Of a stretch of 64,000 nt of DNA, positions 7,963 through 16,694 are shown in pieces. Below the pieces are notes generated by a model. The model searched no databases, had not been told where the DNA came from, and saw only the letters and a list, made by a program, of their open reading frames with translations. The stretch lies in contig JAILXV010000001.1 in NCBI GenBank assembly GCA_045430285.1, forward strand, positions 620,001-684,000. The letters are read 5' to 3'. The stretch comes from Agarilytica sp045430285. GTDB taxonomy: Bacteria > Pseudomonadota > Gammaproteobacteria > Pseudomonadales > Cellvibrionaceae. The translations under genes and the position numbers were made by a program. Within the stretch, counting starts at the first letter, position 1, and every line of letters starts with the position of its first letter.

Positions 7963-8826
7963 ATGAGTGACGCTTACAAAGACATGTATTATCAAAGCAG
8001 CGATGGCCTAACGCTGTACGCTAGAGACTATGAAAACCCAAGTGCCACCCAGGTGGTGATGTTGTTACATGGTTTCACTCGTAACTCTGCTGATTTTGCA
8101 GAGTTGAGTGAACAATTACGTGCCGATTACCGTCTAATTGTTCCGGATCAACGAGGTCGTGGCCTTTCTGCGTACGATAGCAACACCGACAATTACAACC
8201 CTGCAGTATACGTAAATGATATGTTTACCTTACTCGATACACTCAAAATAGAAAGCGTGATGTTAATCGGCACATCTATGGGTGGCGTAATTAGTATGAC
8301 AATGGCAAGTATGAAGCCGGCACTGGTAAAAGCCATTGTGTTGAACGACGTTGGGCCGGAAGTCGAACCTGAAGGTTTGCAACGTGTTGTTGATTCAATG
8401 GGGAATAACCCCACGATAAATAATTGGGATGATGCCGTGGCATACGCAAAAGAGGTTAACGGCGTTGCGTATCCAGATTATACCGATGAAGATTGGGAAG
8501 TTTTTTCAAAGAATATTTATAAGTTTGACGATGACGGAAAACCCGTTGCAGCTTTCGATTCAGGTACTTACACGCCTATTAAAGATTTTAACGCATATGA
8601 AACGCCATTAACGATTTGGCCTGTATTTGATGCGGCCAAAAGCACAGATTTTATGGTTATCCGTGGCGAACTTTCTGATATTTTGTCGCGTGAATGTGTG
8701 GATAAATTAAAGGCATACGATAATGTACTGACTACAATCGAAGTGCCAAATGTGGGCCATGCGCCAACGCTAAACGAAGCGGTTGCGGTGAACGGAATCC
8801 GCGACTTTTTAGCGAATATAAAATAA
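7963..8826 (+). CDS. alpha/beta-fold hydrolase
   Basis: 287 residues. I start at ATG 7963, which has GAGGA 8 nt upstream, instead of the in-frame TTG at 7948. Alpha/beta hydrolase fold with the oxyanion motif LLHGFTRNS (about 34-42), PDQRGRG (about 61-67), nucleophile elbow GTSMGG (Ser about 105) and catalytic His in NVGHAPTLNE (about 266). The substrate cannot be read from the sequence; the neighbours, a thiolase and an SDR oriented the same way 33 and 40 nt apart, suggest hydrolysis of an ester, lactone or C-C bond in a catabolic acyl-CoA route. Confidence 0.85.
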   Translation: MSDAYKDMYYQSSDGLTLYARDYENPSATQVVMLLHGFTRNSADFAELSEQLRADYRLIVPDQRGRGLSAYDSNTDNYNPAVYVNDMFTLLDTLKIESVMLIGTSMGGVISMTMASMKPALVKAIVLNDVGPEVEPEGLQRVVDSMGNNPTINNWDDAVAYAKEVNGVAYPDYTDEDWEVFSKNIYKFDDDGKPVAAFDSGTYTPIKDFNAYETPLTIWPVFDAAKSTDFMVIRGELSDILSRECVDKLKAYDNVLTTIEVPNVGHAPTLNEAVAVNGIRDFLANIK

Positions 8827-8859
8827 CAATTTTTAGTAAATCTTTTAGGGTGATTAAAT

Positions 8860-10128
8860 ATGTCTAAAGTAGGAATTATGGGTGCGTACCACACTAAGTT
8901 TGGCGCATTTGTTGAGAAAAACCGTGAAACCGGTGAAATCAAAGACCTAAAATCCATATACGAGCTCATCAATGAAGCGGGTAAAGGCGCCATTGCCGAT
9001 TCAGGTTTAAGTGCGAGCGATATCGATGGGATTTGGATGGGTTCATGCTCCCCTGCAAGCTTCACCGGTCAAGAGCATTTGGCTGGTGTTGGAATAGAAA
9101 TAGATCCTGAGGGCTTATTGTTCAAATCCGCTAACCGTACAGAAGCTGCGTGTGCATCTTCCACGGTTGCGCTGTATAACGCGATTAACGCCGTAGAATC
9201 TGGTCGTTACAACAACGTGTTGGTTATGGGTGTAGAGAAAATGAACCTCTGTAAAACGCCAGACGTAACACGTATCCTTTCTTACTCGTCTTACTTCCCA
9301 GAAGAAGGCGCAGAAGGTATGACTTTCCCTGGTCTTTTCGCTGAACTAGCGAAAGGTTATAAAGCACAATACGGCTTTAGCGATGAAAAGCTTGCTGAGA
9401 TGCTCGCTACTGTTGCTGCACGTGGGTATGTTTACGGTGCGAAAAACGAGATTGCCCATTTTGGCCCAGGTGGCTTGGCTGAAAAGAAAAACCTATTCAC
9501 TGCGCAAGCGATTCTTGATCTGCCTACAGATGATGGTCGCTCAAATCCGATGATTGCACCGCCGCTTCGTTTACACGATTGTAGCTTGGTGACCGATGGT
9601 GCTGCTGCAATGGTTATCAGCCGTGACGATATTGTACGTGCTAAGAAAGATAAGATTGTCACCTTTGCGGGTTACGGTCATACACAAGATCGTATGCCGC
9701 TTTCTAAGAAAGAAAACTTGTACGAAATTCGTGGCGCTAAAGAAGCAGCCAAGCGTGCTTACGCTGAAGCCGGCATTACTTCCGATAATTTGGATGTTGC
9801 CGAAGTTCATGACTGCTTCACTATCAATCAATTGTTATGTGCTGAAGCCTTGGGTCTTTCAAAAGACGGCGAAGCGGGTCAAGATTTCATGGACGGCCGT
9901 TTTTCTCATGAAGATGAACAGTGCGGTATAAACCTTTCTGGTGGTCTAAAAGCAAAAGGTCACCCAGTTGGTGCAACGGGTGTTTCTATGCACGTTCACG
10001 TTTATCGTCAGTTAGTCGGTGATGCGCTAGGTGAAACCTATAGCCGTGAGCCTGAAATAGGTGCAGTAATGAACGTAGGCGGTAGTGCCGCAACGAACTG
10101 CGTTACCGTGATGAAGCGTGAAAAATAA
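8860..10128 (+). CDS. thiolase-family acyltransferase (acetyl-CoA acetyltransferase-like)
   Basis: 422 residues. Thiolase fold with the acyl-accepting Cys in EAACASSTVALYNA (Cys about 98), the HDCF segment in VAEVHDCFTINQ, the GHPVGATG motif (about 367-374, His about 368) and a C-terminal Cys in AATNCVTV (about 414). The VHDCFT in place of the usual NEAF and the overall pattern put it in the SCP2/lipid-transfer-like thiolase subgroup rather than classical FadA/AtoB. It likely performs thiolytic cleavage (or retro-aldol-type cleavage) of a 3-ketoacyl-CoA. It sits between a hydrolase and an SDR in what looks like one operon. Codon use is rich in CGT/GGT/AAA, suggesting good expression. Confidence 0.87.
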   Translation: MSKVGIMGAYHTKFGAFVEKNRETGEIKDLKSIYELINEAGKGAIADSGLSASDIDGIWMGSCSPASFTGQEHLAGVGIEIDPEGLLFKSANRTEAACASSTVALYNAINAVESGRYNNVLVMGVEKMNLCKTPDVTRILSYSSYFPEEGAEGMTFPGLFAELAKGYKAQYGFSDEKLAEMLATVAARGYVYGAKNEIAHFGPGGLAEKKNLFTAQAILDLPTDDGRSNPMIAPPLRLHDCSLVTDGAAAMVISRDDIVRAKKDKIVTFAGYGHTQDRMPLSKKENLYEIRGAKEAAKRAYAEAGITSDNLDVAEVHDCFTINQLLCAEALGLSKDGEAGQDFMDGRFSHEDEQCGINLSGGLKAKGHPVGATGVSMHVHVYRQLVGDALGETYSREPEIGAVMNVGGSAATNCVTVMKREK

Positions 10129-10168
10129 TTTTAAAATTTATTAAATCAATATTTTTTAGAAAAATGCT

Positions 10169-11002
10169 ATGACAAAACTCGCTGACAAAGTTGCACTCAT
10201 TACTGGAGCAGGGCGCGGAATCGGAAAAGAGATCGCGCTCAAGCTCGCCAGTGAAGGTGCCAAAATCGTACTAAATGATTTGGATGCTGATCCTGCTAAT
10301 GCCGTGGTTAAAGAAATAACCTCGGCAGGCGGCGAGGCAATGGCTTATGTTGGTAGCGTCTCAGAAAAGGATTTCGGACAGCGTTTTATCGATGCAGCGC
10401 TAAAGCATTACGGAGCAATTGATATTATTGTCAATAATGCCGGATACACCTGGGATAACGTCATTCAAAAGATGAGCGACGAACAGTGGTCAGCGGTACA
10501 AGATGTGCATCTGACGGCTCCCTTCAGGATTTTGCGTGCTGCGCAGCCTTACTTCAAAGAGCGAGCACTAAAAGAAGAGGCTGAAGGCATTGAAGGTTTT
10601 CGAAAAGTCGTTAACGTGTCCTCCGTTGTGGGGATAAACGGTAACCCTGGTCAGATTAATTATGCGGCAGCAAAAGCGGGATTGATTGGCTTAACAAAAA
10701 CGCTAGCAAAAGAATGGGGGCGTTTCCGCGTTAACGTCAACGCAGTGGCCTTTGGTTTTATCGAAACACGATTAACGTCGAAAACTGAAGCTTTAGATGC
10801 GGATAAACAAATCGATATTGACGGTCAAAAAATCAGTGTCGGTATTTCTCAGGAGTTTATCGAGATGTCTAAGATGTTGATACCCCTGGGCAGGCCTGGC
10901 ACACCGAAAGAAGCGGCCGGTTGTATTTATTTAATGTGCTTGCCAGAAGCGAATTATGTGAGTGGGCAGGTATTGGTGTGTGGGGGCGGTTTCGAGATGT
11001 AG
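10169..11002 (+). CDS. short-chain dehydrogenase/reductase (3-oxoacyl reductase type)
   Basis: 277 residues, classical SDR. Cofactor motif TGAGRGIG (12-19), NNAG (89-92), catalytic Ser in VNVSSVVG (about 151) and YxxxK at 165-169 (NYAAAKAG). An Asp in LNDLDAD after beta-2 favours NAD over NADP. It has an extra stretch before the catalytic Ser (KERALKEEAEGIEGFRK), longer than FabG, as seen in hydroxyacyl-CoA dehydrogenase-like SDRs. Probably oxidises a 3-hydroxyacyl intermediate for the adjacent thiolase. The gene is 40 nt downstream of the thiolase and closes the group. Confidence 0.85.
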   Translation: MTKLADKVALITGAGRGIGKEIALKLASEGAKIVLNDLDADPANAVVKEITSAGGEAMAYVGSVSEKDFGQRFIDAALKHYGAIDIIVNNAGYTWDNVIQKMSDEQWSAVQDVHLTAPFRILRAAQPYFKERALKEEAEGIEGFRKVVNVSSVVGINGNPGQINYAAAKAGLIGLTKTLAKEWGRFRVNVNAVAFGFIETRLTSKTEALDADKQIDIDGQKISVGISQEFIEMSKMLIPLGRPGTPKEAAGCIYLMCLPEANYVSGQVLVCGGGFEM

Positions 11003-11153
11003 CGTGTTCACTACATCGCCTTTATTCTCTTAATCAACCCCCGCAATTTTCGCTCCTATCTTTTTACTGATGTAGCTCGAGTCTTAACTTCCTATTACAC
11101 TTCTGAACACGCTTCTCGTTATTGTGCTCTCTAAGTAAAGAAATGTATTCGTC

Positions 11154-11618
11154 ATGTCTGAGAAAAAAAGATTAAAAATACCGCCGCCTGTTTATATGCT
11201 GGGTTGTATTGATCTAGTCATCGCGCTGGATTACCTATTTCCTTCGTTGTCTTTTTACTTCCCTCACCAGGCAATGTGTGCCTTAGGGGTGGCATCGATA
11301 GGAATTGTATTTGTTGCCCATGCGGGGCTAAGTTTTTTTATCAAAAAAACCACTGTAAACCCGTTTAAACTAAAAGACAGCGGTACCTTAGTCACTTCTG
11401 GGTTTTATCGTGTGTCACGGAATCCGATGTATTTAGGCATGGCTGTTATCATTGTGTCTTCAGGCCTTTATTTTGGTTCTGTATTGGCAATACTGCCATT
11501 GGCCCTTTTTGTGTTTATCATGAATTCTGTTCAAATTAGACCAGAGGAACAGGCACTTAAAGAAATCTTCGGCGGTCAATATACCGCTTATACTCAGCGT
11601 GTAAGGCGATGGATATAG
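11154..11618 (+). CDS. isoprenylcysteine carboxyl methyltransferase-like membrane protein
   Basis: 154 residues with four hydrophobic segments. The C-terminal half has the ICMT/PEMT signature: GFYRVSRNPMYLGMAV (about 82-97), a hydrophobic helix, then a conserved Arg/Glu-Glu (IRPEEQALKEIFGGQYTAY), which forms the SAM-binding site in this family. Bacterial members methylate small lipophilic or peptide substrates and their true substrates are mostly unknown. It stands alone between the SDR and the HDOD gene, with 151 and 113 nt gaps. Confidence 0.78.
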   Translation: MSEKKRLKIPPPVYMLGCIDLVIALDYLFPSLSFYFPHQAMCALGVASIGIVFVAHAGLSFFIKKTTVNPFKLKDSGTLVTSGFYRVSRNPMYLGMAVIIVSSGLYFGSVLAILPLALFVFIMNSVQIRPEEQALKEIFGGQYTAYTQRVRRWI

Positions 11619-11731
11619 CCTACTTAACGATTTCCAGCGATGCTTTGTTCGGCTAATTGTGGATTAGCAGCTAGACTAGACTAAGGGGCATTTATGGCCT
11701 CCTTTTCGAGTTATCCATTACAGAGATCAAA

Positions 11732-13189
11732 ATGGCGGCAAACGGGTTAAAGCACTGGGTTAGTAAACTTAAGCATCAAAACCTTCCCGTATTAGGGAAT
11801 GTGATCGGTGAGTTGAACAAGATCACGGGAAGTGACGATTCTAACGTTAATCAACTTGCCGAGGTCATCCTTAAAGACCCGAACCTCACAGCACATGTGC
11901 TGAAAGTCGCCAACAGTGTTCACTACAACTACTCCAAAGCACAAATCAATACCGTCAGCCGAGCTATCGTGCATATTGGCCTCAAAGGCGTACGCGCGAT
12001 CTGTATTTCCTGCATGGTTATGGACTCTCTGGTAAAAGAAAAGCCCAAAGAACGTGTGATGGCGTTAATCGCTCAGGGGTTTCACGCCGCCACACAGGCA
12101 CGTAATTTGTTGAAGACAGCCGAGGGCGAAGAGGATGTGGGTGAGGAAGTGTTCATCGGGGCGCTTCTCTATAATCTGGGTGAAATGGCCTTTTGGCTTT
12201 CAGAGAAGGTCGATGAAAGTAATCAAGACCTTTTCAGCGAGTCTCCCAAGGTACGACGTGCCGCGATGGAGGAGATTCTAGGTACGAGTTTCAAAGCGAT
12301 TACTGCGGAATTGGCAAAAGAATGGAAGTTAGGCGATACCCTTGAACAAGCCCTATATCCTCGTAAAGATGCGTGCCTCAAAGTGAAGGCGGTGGTTACT
12401 GGTGAACGCCTAAGTCGCGCCTCCCTTTATGGCTGGGAAAGCCCTCAGCTTAAAAAGGTCCTCAAAGAAGTATCCGATTACACCGGTATGCCCTTGGAAG
12501 ATGCGCTTCAAAAAGTAAAACTCGGTGGTGATCAGGCCGCTCAGGTTGCGCTGAGTTACGGCGTTCCCGAGGCATGCCCATTGATTCCTAATAGTATGGA
12601 AGACTTTGTCCTGGACAAGCCTAAGCCCATTGACAAGGTGATGAAGGGCGATGCAAGTCTACAGCTCAATATATTGCGCGACCTCTCAAACGCCACCCAG
12701 GAGGGCCTGGAAGTTAACACCATTTTTCAGATGGTGCTCGAGGGGATGCACCGCGGTATAGGCTTAGAGCGTGTATGTATAGCATTTATTAAAGGTCATA
12801 AACTTGCTGCGAAATACGTATTAGGTGAAGGTACTGAACATTGGCGAACGTCATTTTTGTTAGATGTTGGGCCTTTTACGGACAGTATCTTTACCCATGC
12901 TATGGAAAATGGAGGTTCTCATTGGTTCACGCAAGAAACGCAAGAAAAACACCCTGAATTCTACCCCGCAGAGCAGGTTACAATCCTTGGCAAGTTGCCT
13001 AGTTTTGTTCACGTATTGGAAGTTGACGGACGTCGCGTGGCCTTGTTTTATGCGGATCGGTGGACTTTCGGCGGTAAGCTTTCAGAAACCCAATTCGATA
13101 GCTTTCAGCACTTCTGTCAGCAGGCGCAAATGAGTCTGAACTTACTTTCTCAAAATAAGAACCGGCGTGGGTCGGGCAGACGTTATTAA
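11732..13189 (+). CDS. HDOD-domain signalling protein with C-terminal GAF-like domain
   Basis: 485 residues. The N-terminal HDOD domain (about 10-215) begins with the typical LPVLGNVIGELNKI and contains LAEVILKDPNLTAHVLKVAN, then IVHIGLKGVRAICIS and an ALLYNLGEMAFW segment in place of an active HD pair, so it is probably non-catalytic like most HDOD proteins. A linker leads to a GAF-like region (about 305-470: LEVNTIFQMVLEGMHRGIGLERVCIAF). Such proteins act in two-component and cyclic-di-GMP networks controlling motility, biofilm or stress responses. Start ATG 11732. Confidence 0.82.
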   Translation: MAANGLKHWVSKLKHQNLPVLGNVIGELNKITGSDDSNVNQLAEVILKDPNLTAHVLKVANSVHYNYSKAQINTVSRAIVHIGLKGVRAICISCMVMDSLVKEKPKERVMALIAQGFHAATQARNLLKTAEGEEDVGEEVFIGALLYNLGEMAFWLSEKVDESNQDLFSESPKVRRAAMEEILGTSFKAITAELAKEWKLGDTLEQALYPRKDACLKVKAVVTGERLSRASLYGWESPQLKKVLKEVSDYTGMPLEDALQKVKLGGDQAAQVALSYGVPEACPLIPNSMEDFVLDKPKPIDKVMKGDASLQLNILRDLSNATQEGLEVNTIFQMVLEGMHRGIGLERVCIAFIKGHKLAAKYVLGEGTEHWRTSFLLDVGPFTDSIFTHAMENGGSHWFTQETQEKHPEFYPAEQVTILGKLPSFVHVLEVDGRRVALFYADRWTFGGKLSETQFDSFQHFCQQAQMSLNLLSQNKNRRGSGRRY

Positions 13190-13265
13190 TGAATATCGCC
13201 TGTGTTGTTATAACGTCTAACTCTTCATCGTGGTTTTGATTTTAAGTGATTCTCAAGCATTGACT

Positions 13266-14123
13266 ATGAAGTTTTTCGGTATCTTTTTTACTGCCTTACT
13301 TGTTTTCATTTTTACTAGCCCTTCCTACGCGAATCGTTATTTGAGTTGTGACGATTTTGCAAATACAGGATCATCATGTAACGACAAAGATGCCTTGTAT
13401 GTGGTTCCGGAGGGGGTAATCTATGCACACCGAATTCATAATCCCCGTAAAATCCCTGAGCAATGGTGCCCGAACAAACCATATTTGATTACGCGAGCAG
13501 AGCTTAATAGTAATTTGCTAAATGCGAAGCTCATTGAGGCTGGAAAGAGTTGCCGTAAGCTCAGTCGCTATACTGCAAAAATTTGGGCGGGCGACCCTTA
13601 CTGTTTGGATAAGAATTTTGAAAAACGTAAAGACGCCGATTGGATAGGAGAGTTTTACGCCTGCGACAATAGAGTAGGGGTAAAGTTTGGCGAGGAATAT
13701 TTTTTAGTCTATGCGATGATCGGAGATGTGTTTGATAAACTGGATCAAGTGATCGATGATAATCAGGTGCTAAATAGCGAGACAGGTGAAAAACAACGTG
13801 GGTTTGTGAGTTTTATGATTACTCATAAGGTAGATATTTCGCCAGTATATAAGGTTGTTCATACAATTGAAGAAAATTTGGCGATAATTAGGGAGGCTAT
13901 TAGGGAAGCTGGAAATGTTGCTGTTCAATTCGACTGCCAGATTAGGCCGCATGATTATGATAAGAACGAAAAGTTTGATGCCCTCGTCACCGTTTCTAAG
14001 ACCAAGGATGGTCAGTTGGATACTATTGTTTCGCTAAATATAATAGAGAATGTGTCGCACGGAGAAGCGCGTTCTGCTTTGGATTTTGATGAGTGCAAAG
14101 AGCTCAGGTTTTTTGGGTATTAA
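13266..14123 (+). CDS. exported cysteine-containing protein, unknown function
   Basis: 285 residues from ATG 13266, chosen over an upstream GTG at 13230 because it gives a clean signal peptide (MKFFGIFFTALLVFIFTS, cleavage after SYA). The mature part has scattered Cys (YLSCDDF, SSCNDK, EQWCPNK, GKSCRKL, PYCLDKN, YACDNR, QFDCQIR, DECKEL), consistent with a periplasmic disulfide-bonded protein. No family recognised. It is monocistronic as far as I can see and convergent with the DUF3820 gene. Confidence 0.65.
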   Translation: MKFFGIFFTALLVFIFTSPSYANRYLSCDDFANTGSSCNDKDALYVVPEGVIYAHRIHNPRKIPEQWCPNKPYLITRAELNSNLLNAKLIEAGKSCRKLSRYTAKIWAGDPYCLDKNFEKRKDADWIGEFYACDNRVGVKFGEEYFLVYAMIGDVFDKLDQVIDDNQVLNSETGEKQRGFVSFMITHKVDISPVYKVVHTIEENLAIIREAIREAGNVAVQFDCQIRPHDYDKNEKFDALVTVSKTKDGQLDTIVSLNIIENVSHGEARSALDFDECKELRFFGY

Positions 14124-14171
14124 CACACATGAACATAATAGCTTAGGTCGGCGATGGGACTTGGTTCAGTT

Positions 14172-14408
14172 TTATTCGGCGTTAGTGTGTCGAGGCCGCT
14201 TTCGCAAAGGATCTATAAGGTTTTCGAGCCCCTCTATCTTAATCTCTAGCGCTAAACGCATTAGTAGCCCGAGTTCACCTTTCGGAAATTCCTTTTTTGC
14301 AAACCAAAGTAAATACTCTTCCGGAAGATCAATGATTAATCGGCCTTGATATTTGCCAAAAGGCATCTTGAATTCCACGAGTCGTTTTAGGTTTTTTTGC
14401 TCGAACAT
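14172..14408 (-). CDS. DUF3820 family protein
   Basis: 78 residues. The N-terminal pattern MPFGKYQGRLIIDLPEEYL, followed by LLWFAKKEFPKGELGLLM, is the signature of the DUF3820 family, small cytoplasmic proteins of unknown function widespread in gammaproteobacteria. Length agrees with the family (about 70-80). It is transcribed alone, opposite to both neighbours. Confidence 0.82.
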   Translation of the reverse strand: MFEQKNLKRLVEFKMPFGKYQGRLIIDLPEEYLLWFAKKEFPKGELGLLMRLALEIKIEGLENLIDPLRKRPRHTNAE

Positions 14409-14530
14409 TTACAACTTAGCCCGTGATATAAGGGATTTAATTTTAGTGATGATATATGAAGGCCGATGTGTAAGTCGATAAACAGATATACTAAGGTGTA
14501 ATAAATTCTAGAAACCATATGAGGTGAGTA

Positions 14531-14917
14531 GTGAGCAATCCAAAATTAGAAGCAGGCCTGAAAGTTCGACGAGAAGTTATGGGTGATGATTTTGTTGATC
14601 GGGCGTTGAGTAATGCAACGGAATGGGACCAGCCTCTACAAGATATGGTGAACGAAAACGCATGGGGAAACACATGGGTGAGGGAAGGTTTACCAAGGAA
14701 AACACGAAGCCTGGTGACTATTGCAATGTTGGCTGCACTTAAATGTTCCCAGGAGATAAAAGGGCACGTGAGAGGCGCGTTGCGAAATGGTTGTACCAAA
14801 GATGAAATTCGCGAAGTATTACTTCATTCGGCGGTTTATTGCGGTGCTCCTGCAGCGATCGATGCAATGCGTTCTGCAAAGGAAGTTATTGATGCATGGG
14901 ACGAAAACGCATCTTAA
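14531..14917 (+). CDS. carboxymuconolactone decarboxylase family protein (PcaC-like)
   Basis: 128 residues from GTG 14531 (GAGGTGAGTA just upstream). All-helical CMD fold with the PcaC-type features KTRSLVTIAMLAALK, GHVRGALRNGCTKDEIREVL and HSAVYCGAPAAIDA. It lacks the AhpD CxxC redox pair, so it belongs to the decarboxylase group rather than peroxidase reductases. PcaC acts on 4-carboxymuconolactone in protocatechuate breakdown, but no other pca gene is in this window, so the actual substrate is uncertain. Confidence 0.8.
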   Translation: MSNPKLEAGLKVRREVMGDDFVDRALSNATEWDQPLQDMVNENAWGNTWVREGLPRKTRSLVTIAMLAALKCSQEIKGHVRGALRNGCTKDEIREVLLHSAVYCGAPAAIDAMRSAKEVIDAWDENAS

Positions 14918-14960
14918 TTAATTCATTTAAGTGTTAATAAAAACGACGAAGTGTCTGGTG

Positions 14961-16574
14961 CTACCCAGCCGTTACATCTACAAATAGGGTAAGTTTTTGT
15001 CCTGGTTGTAGGTACTTGGTTTTATTGATTTGGTTCCACTTAAGGATGTCGTTGACTCTTAGACTGAATTTCTGAGCTATCCGAGCGAGTGAATCACCGT
15101 TTCTTACTCTGTAAGAAACTTTGCGAATGACACCGGATTTACTGGTCGTTTGAGCTGTTTTTGTCCAGATCTTAAGTTTTTGTCCTGGTTTGATCGGGTC
15201 CCGTGGCGCCATACTGTTCCATTTTGCTAGCTTGGACGGGCTAACTTTATACTGCTTACCTATCGACCAAAGGCTATCTCCACGCTGGACGATGTAATCA
15301 ATTTTCTGGCCTTTTTCACGCTTGGCTGTTGAAGCATATCGTTTCGCAACACGTTCTTCCACGCTAAAACTGTAGTGTTTTCCTGATTTTGTCGCGACTG
15401 GGACCATTAATGTTTTGCCAGCACGAATGGAAGAGCCCCGTAATTGATTAATACTCCGTAGCGATGCGACGCTTACCTTGTATTTTTGTGCGATCGTCGA
15501 AAGGCTATCGCCGTTTCGAATTGTGTAACGCTCCCAAGTAACACGCTCGCCCTTGGGTATAGATGCAACTTTAGCCGCAAACGCTTCGGCTTTATCGGCA
15601 GGAACGAGCAGTTCGTGTGGGCCGTGAGGGTCTGTTGCCCAACGATTAAAACCTGGGTTCAGGTGATAAAGTACATCCATATCAATGTCCGCTAGTGCGG
15701 CGGCTTGGGCCAAGTCTATTTGTGAGCCAATAGCCACGGGCGCGAAATAGGGCTTATTGAAGATCGGCGTTAACGCAATATTGTACTTTTTAGGGTTACC
15801 CACAAGCATGCTTAGAGCGAGTAGGCGAGGCACATAGGCTTTGGTTTCTTTGGGAAGATCTAAATTCCAGAAGTCTGTCGGTTTACCTAGTCTTTTGTTT
15901 TTGCGTATGGCTTTGGATACATTGCCTGCGCCACTGTTGTAGGAGGCTAGAGCTAAAAGCCAGTCACCATTGAAGCGCTTATGGTGTCGTTCGAGGTAAG
16001 TAAGGGCGGCTTCAGTTGAGGCGAGTACATCTCGTCGCCCGTCGTACCACCAGTTTTGTTTGAGCCCGAGCATTTTCCCCGTTCCTGGGACGATTTGCCA
16101 CATACCAGAGGCTCTGCCATGTGAATATGCAAACGGGTCGAAGGCGCTTTCGACTATGGGGAGTAAGGCGATCTCCATCGGCATGTTGCGCTTTTCTATC
16201 GCTTCGACGATATGAAATAAATACCGGTTTGCCCTTTCGCTAACGCGCTTCATGTAAGACGGGTGTTTGGCGTACCAATTTAACTCCATCTCAATGCGTC
16301 GATTGCTGTGCTTGGGGATTTGGTAACCTTTGCGAAGACGCTCCCAAAGGTCGACTTCTGCCATTACGGGGCTTGCGTCGAGTTCGTCATGAGCGACGAA
16401 GCAGTTGGGGTCGAGTGCGTAGTCGGTGTTGTGGTGGGGGTTTTGGTCAGAATTATGGTAAGCGGCGTTGGCTTGTAGCGAGGAGTTGTAATAGGTGTCA
16501 TCTTTGGTGTTGGTACATGCAGTGACTAATAAGAGCGAGATCACTGCGGATGCGCCGACATAAAACAAATTCAT
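14961..16574 (-). CDS. mltD: membrane-bound lytic murein transglycosylase D
   Basis: 537 residues. Lipoprotein signal with lipobox LLVTAC (Cys about 20). The SLT domain (about 125-260) contains the catalytic Glu in LLPIVESAFDPFA (Glu about 142), the SGMWQIVPGTG motif and AL-ASYNSGAGNVSKA. Three LysM peptidoglycan-binding modules follow (about 350-392, 427-470 and 488-531), each starting Y-x-[IV]-[RQ]-x-GDSL. Cleaves glycan strands with 1,6-anhydro product formation; anchored to the outer membrane. A hairpin 7 nt upstream of the start covers the probable ribosome-binding site. It lies downstream of gloB on the same strand, the classic mltD-gloB arrangement. Confidence 0.94.
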   Translation of the reverse strand: MNLFYVGASAVISLLLVTACTNTKDDTYYNSSLQANAAYHNSDQNPHHNTDYALDPNCFVAHDELDASPVMAEVDLWERLRKGYQIPKHSNRRIEMELNWYAKHPSYMKRVSERANRYLFHIVEAIEKRNMPMEIALLPIVESAFDPFAYSHGRASGMWQIVPGTGKMLGLKQNWWYDGRRDVLASTEAALTYLERHHKRFNGDWLLALASYNSGAGNVSKAIRKNKRLGKPTDFWNLDLPKETKAYVPRLLALSMLVGNPKKYNIALTPIFNKPYFAPVAIGSQIDLAQAAALADIDMDVLYHLNPGFNRWATDPHGPHELLVPADKAEAFAAKVASIPKGERVTWERYTIRNGDSLSTIAQKYKVSVASLRSINQLRGSSIRAGKTLMVPVATKSGKHYSFSVEERVAKRYASTAKREKGQKIDYIVQRGDSLWSIGKQYKVSPSKLAKWNSMAPRDPIKPGQKLKIWTKTAQTTSKSGVIRKVSYRVRNGDSLARIAQKFSLRVNDILKWNQINKTKYLQPGQKLTLFVDVTAG

Positions 16575-16580
16575 TCTAAC

Positions 16581-16602
16581 CGCCTAATGTTGTAATTAGG
16601 CG
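16581..16602 (-). promoter_or_regulatory. hairpin overlapping the mltD ribosome-binding site
   Basis: CGCCTAAT-GTTGTA-ATTAGGCG forms a perfect 8-bp stem. On the minus strand its 3' arm (ATTAGGCG, followed by GTTAGA and the ATG at 16574) contains the only Shine-Dalgarno-like purine stretch (AGGCGG) of mltD. Folding would hide the site. There is no T-run after it on the minus strand, so it does not look like a gloB terminator. Confidence 0.45.
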
Positions 16603-16694
16603 CTAGTCTATAGACCCGCGCCACAAAATCAATACATCCCGAAATGAAGATAGCCGCGCCATTCTTACTTTGGTAAATGGTGTTGTAGTGAAGG

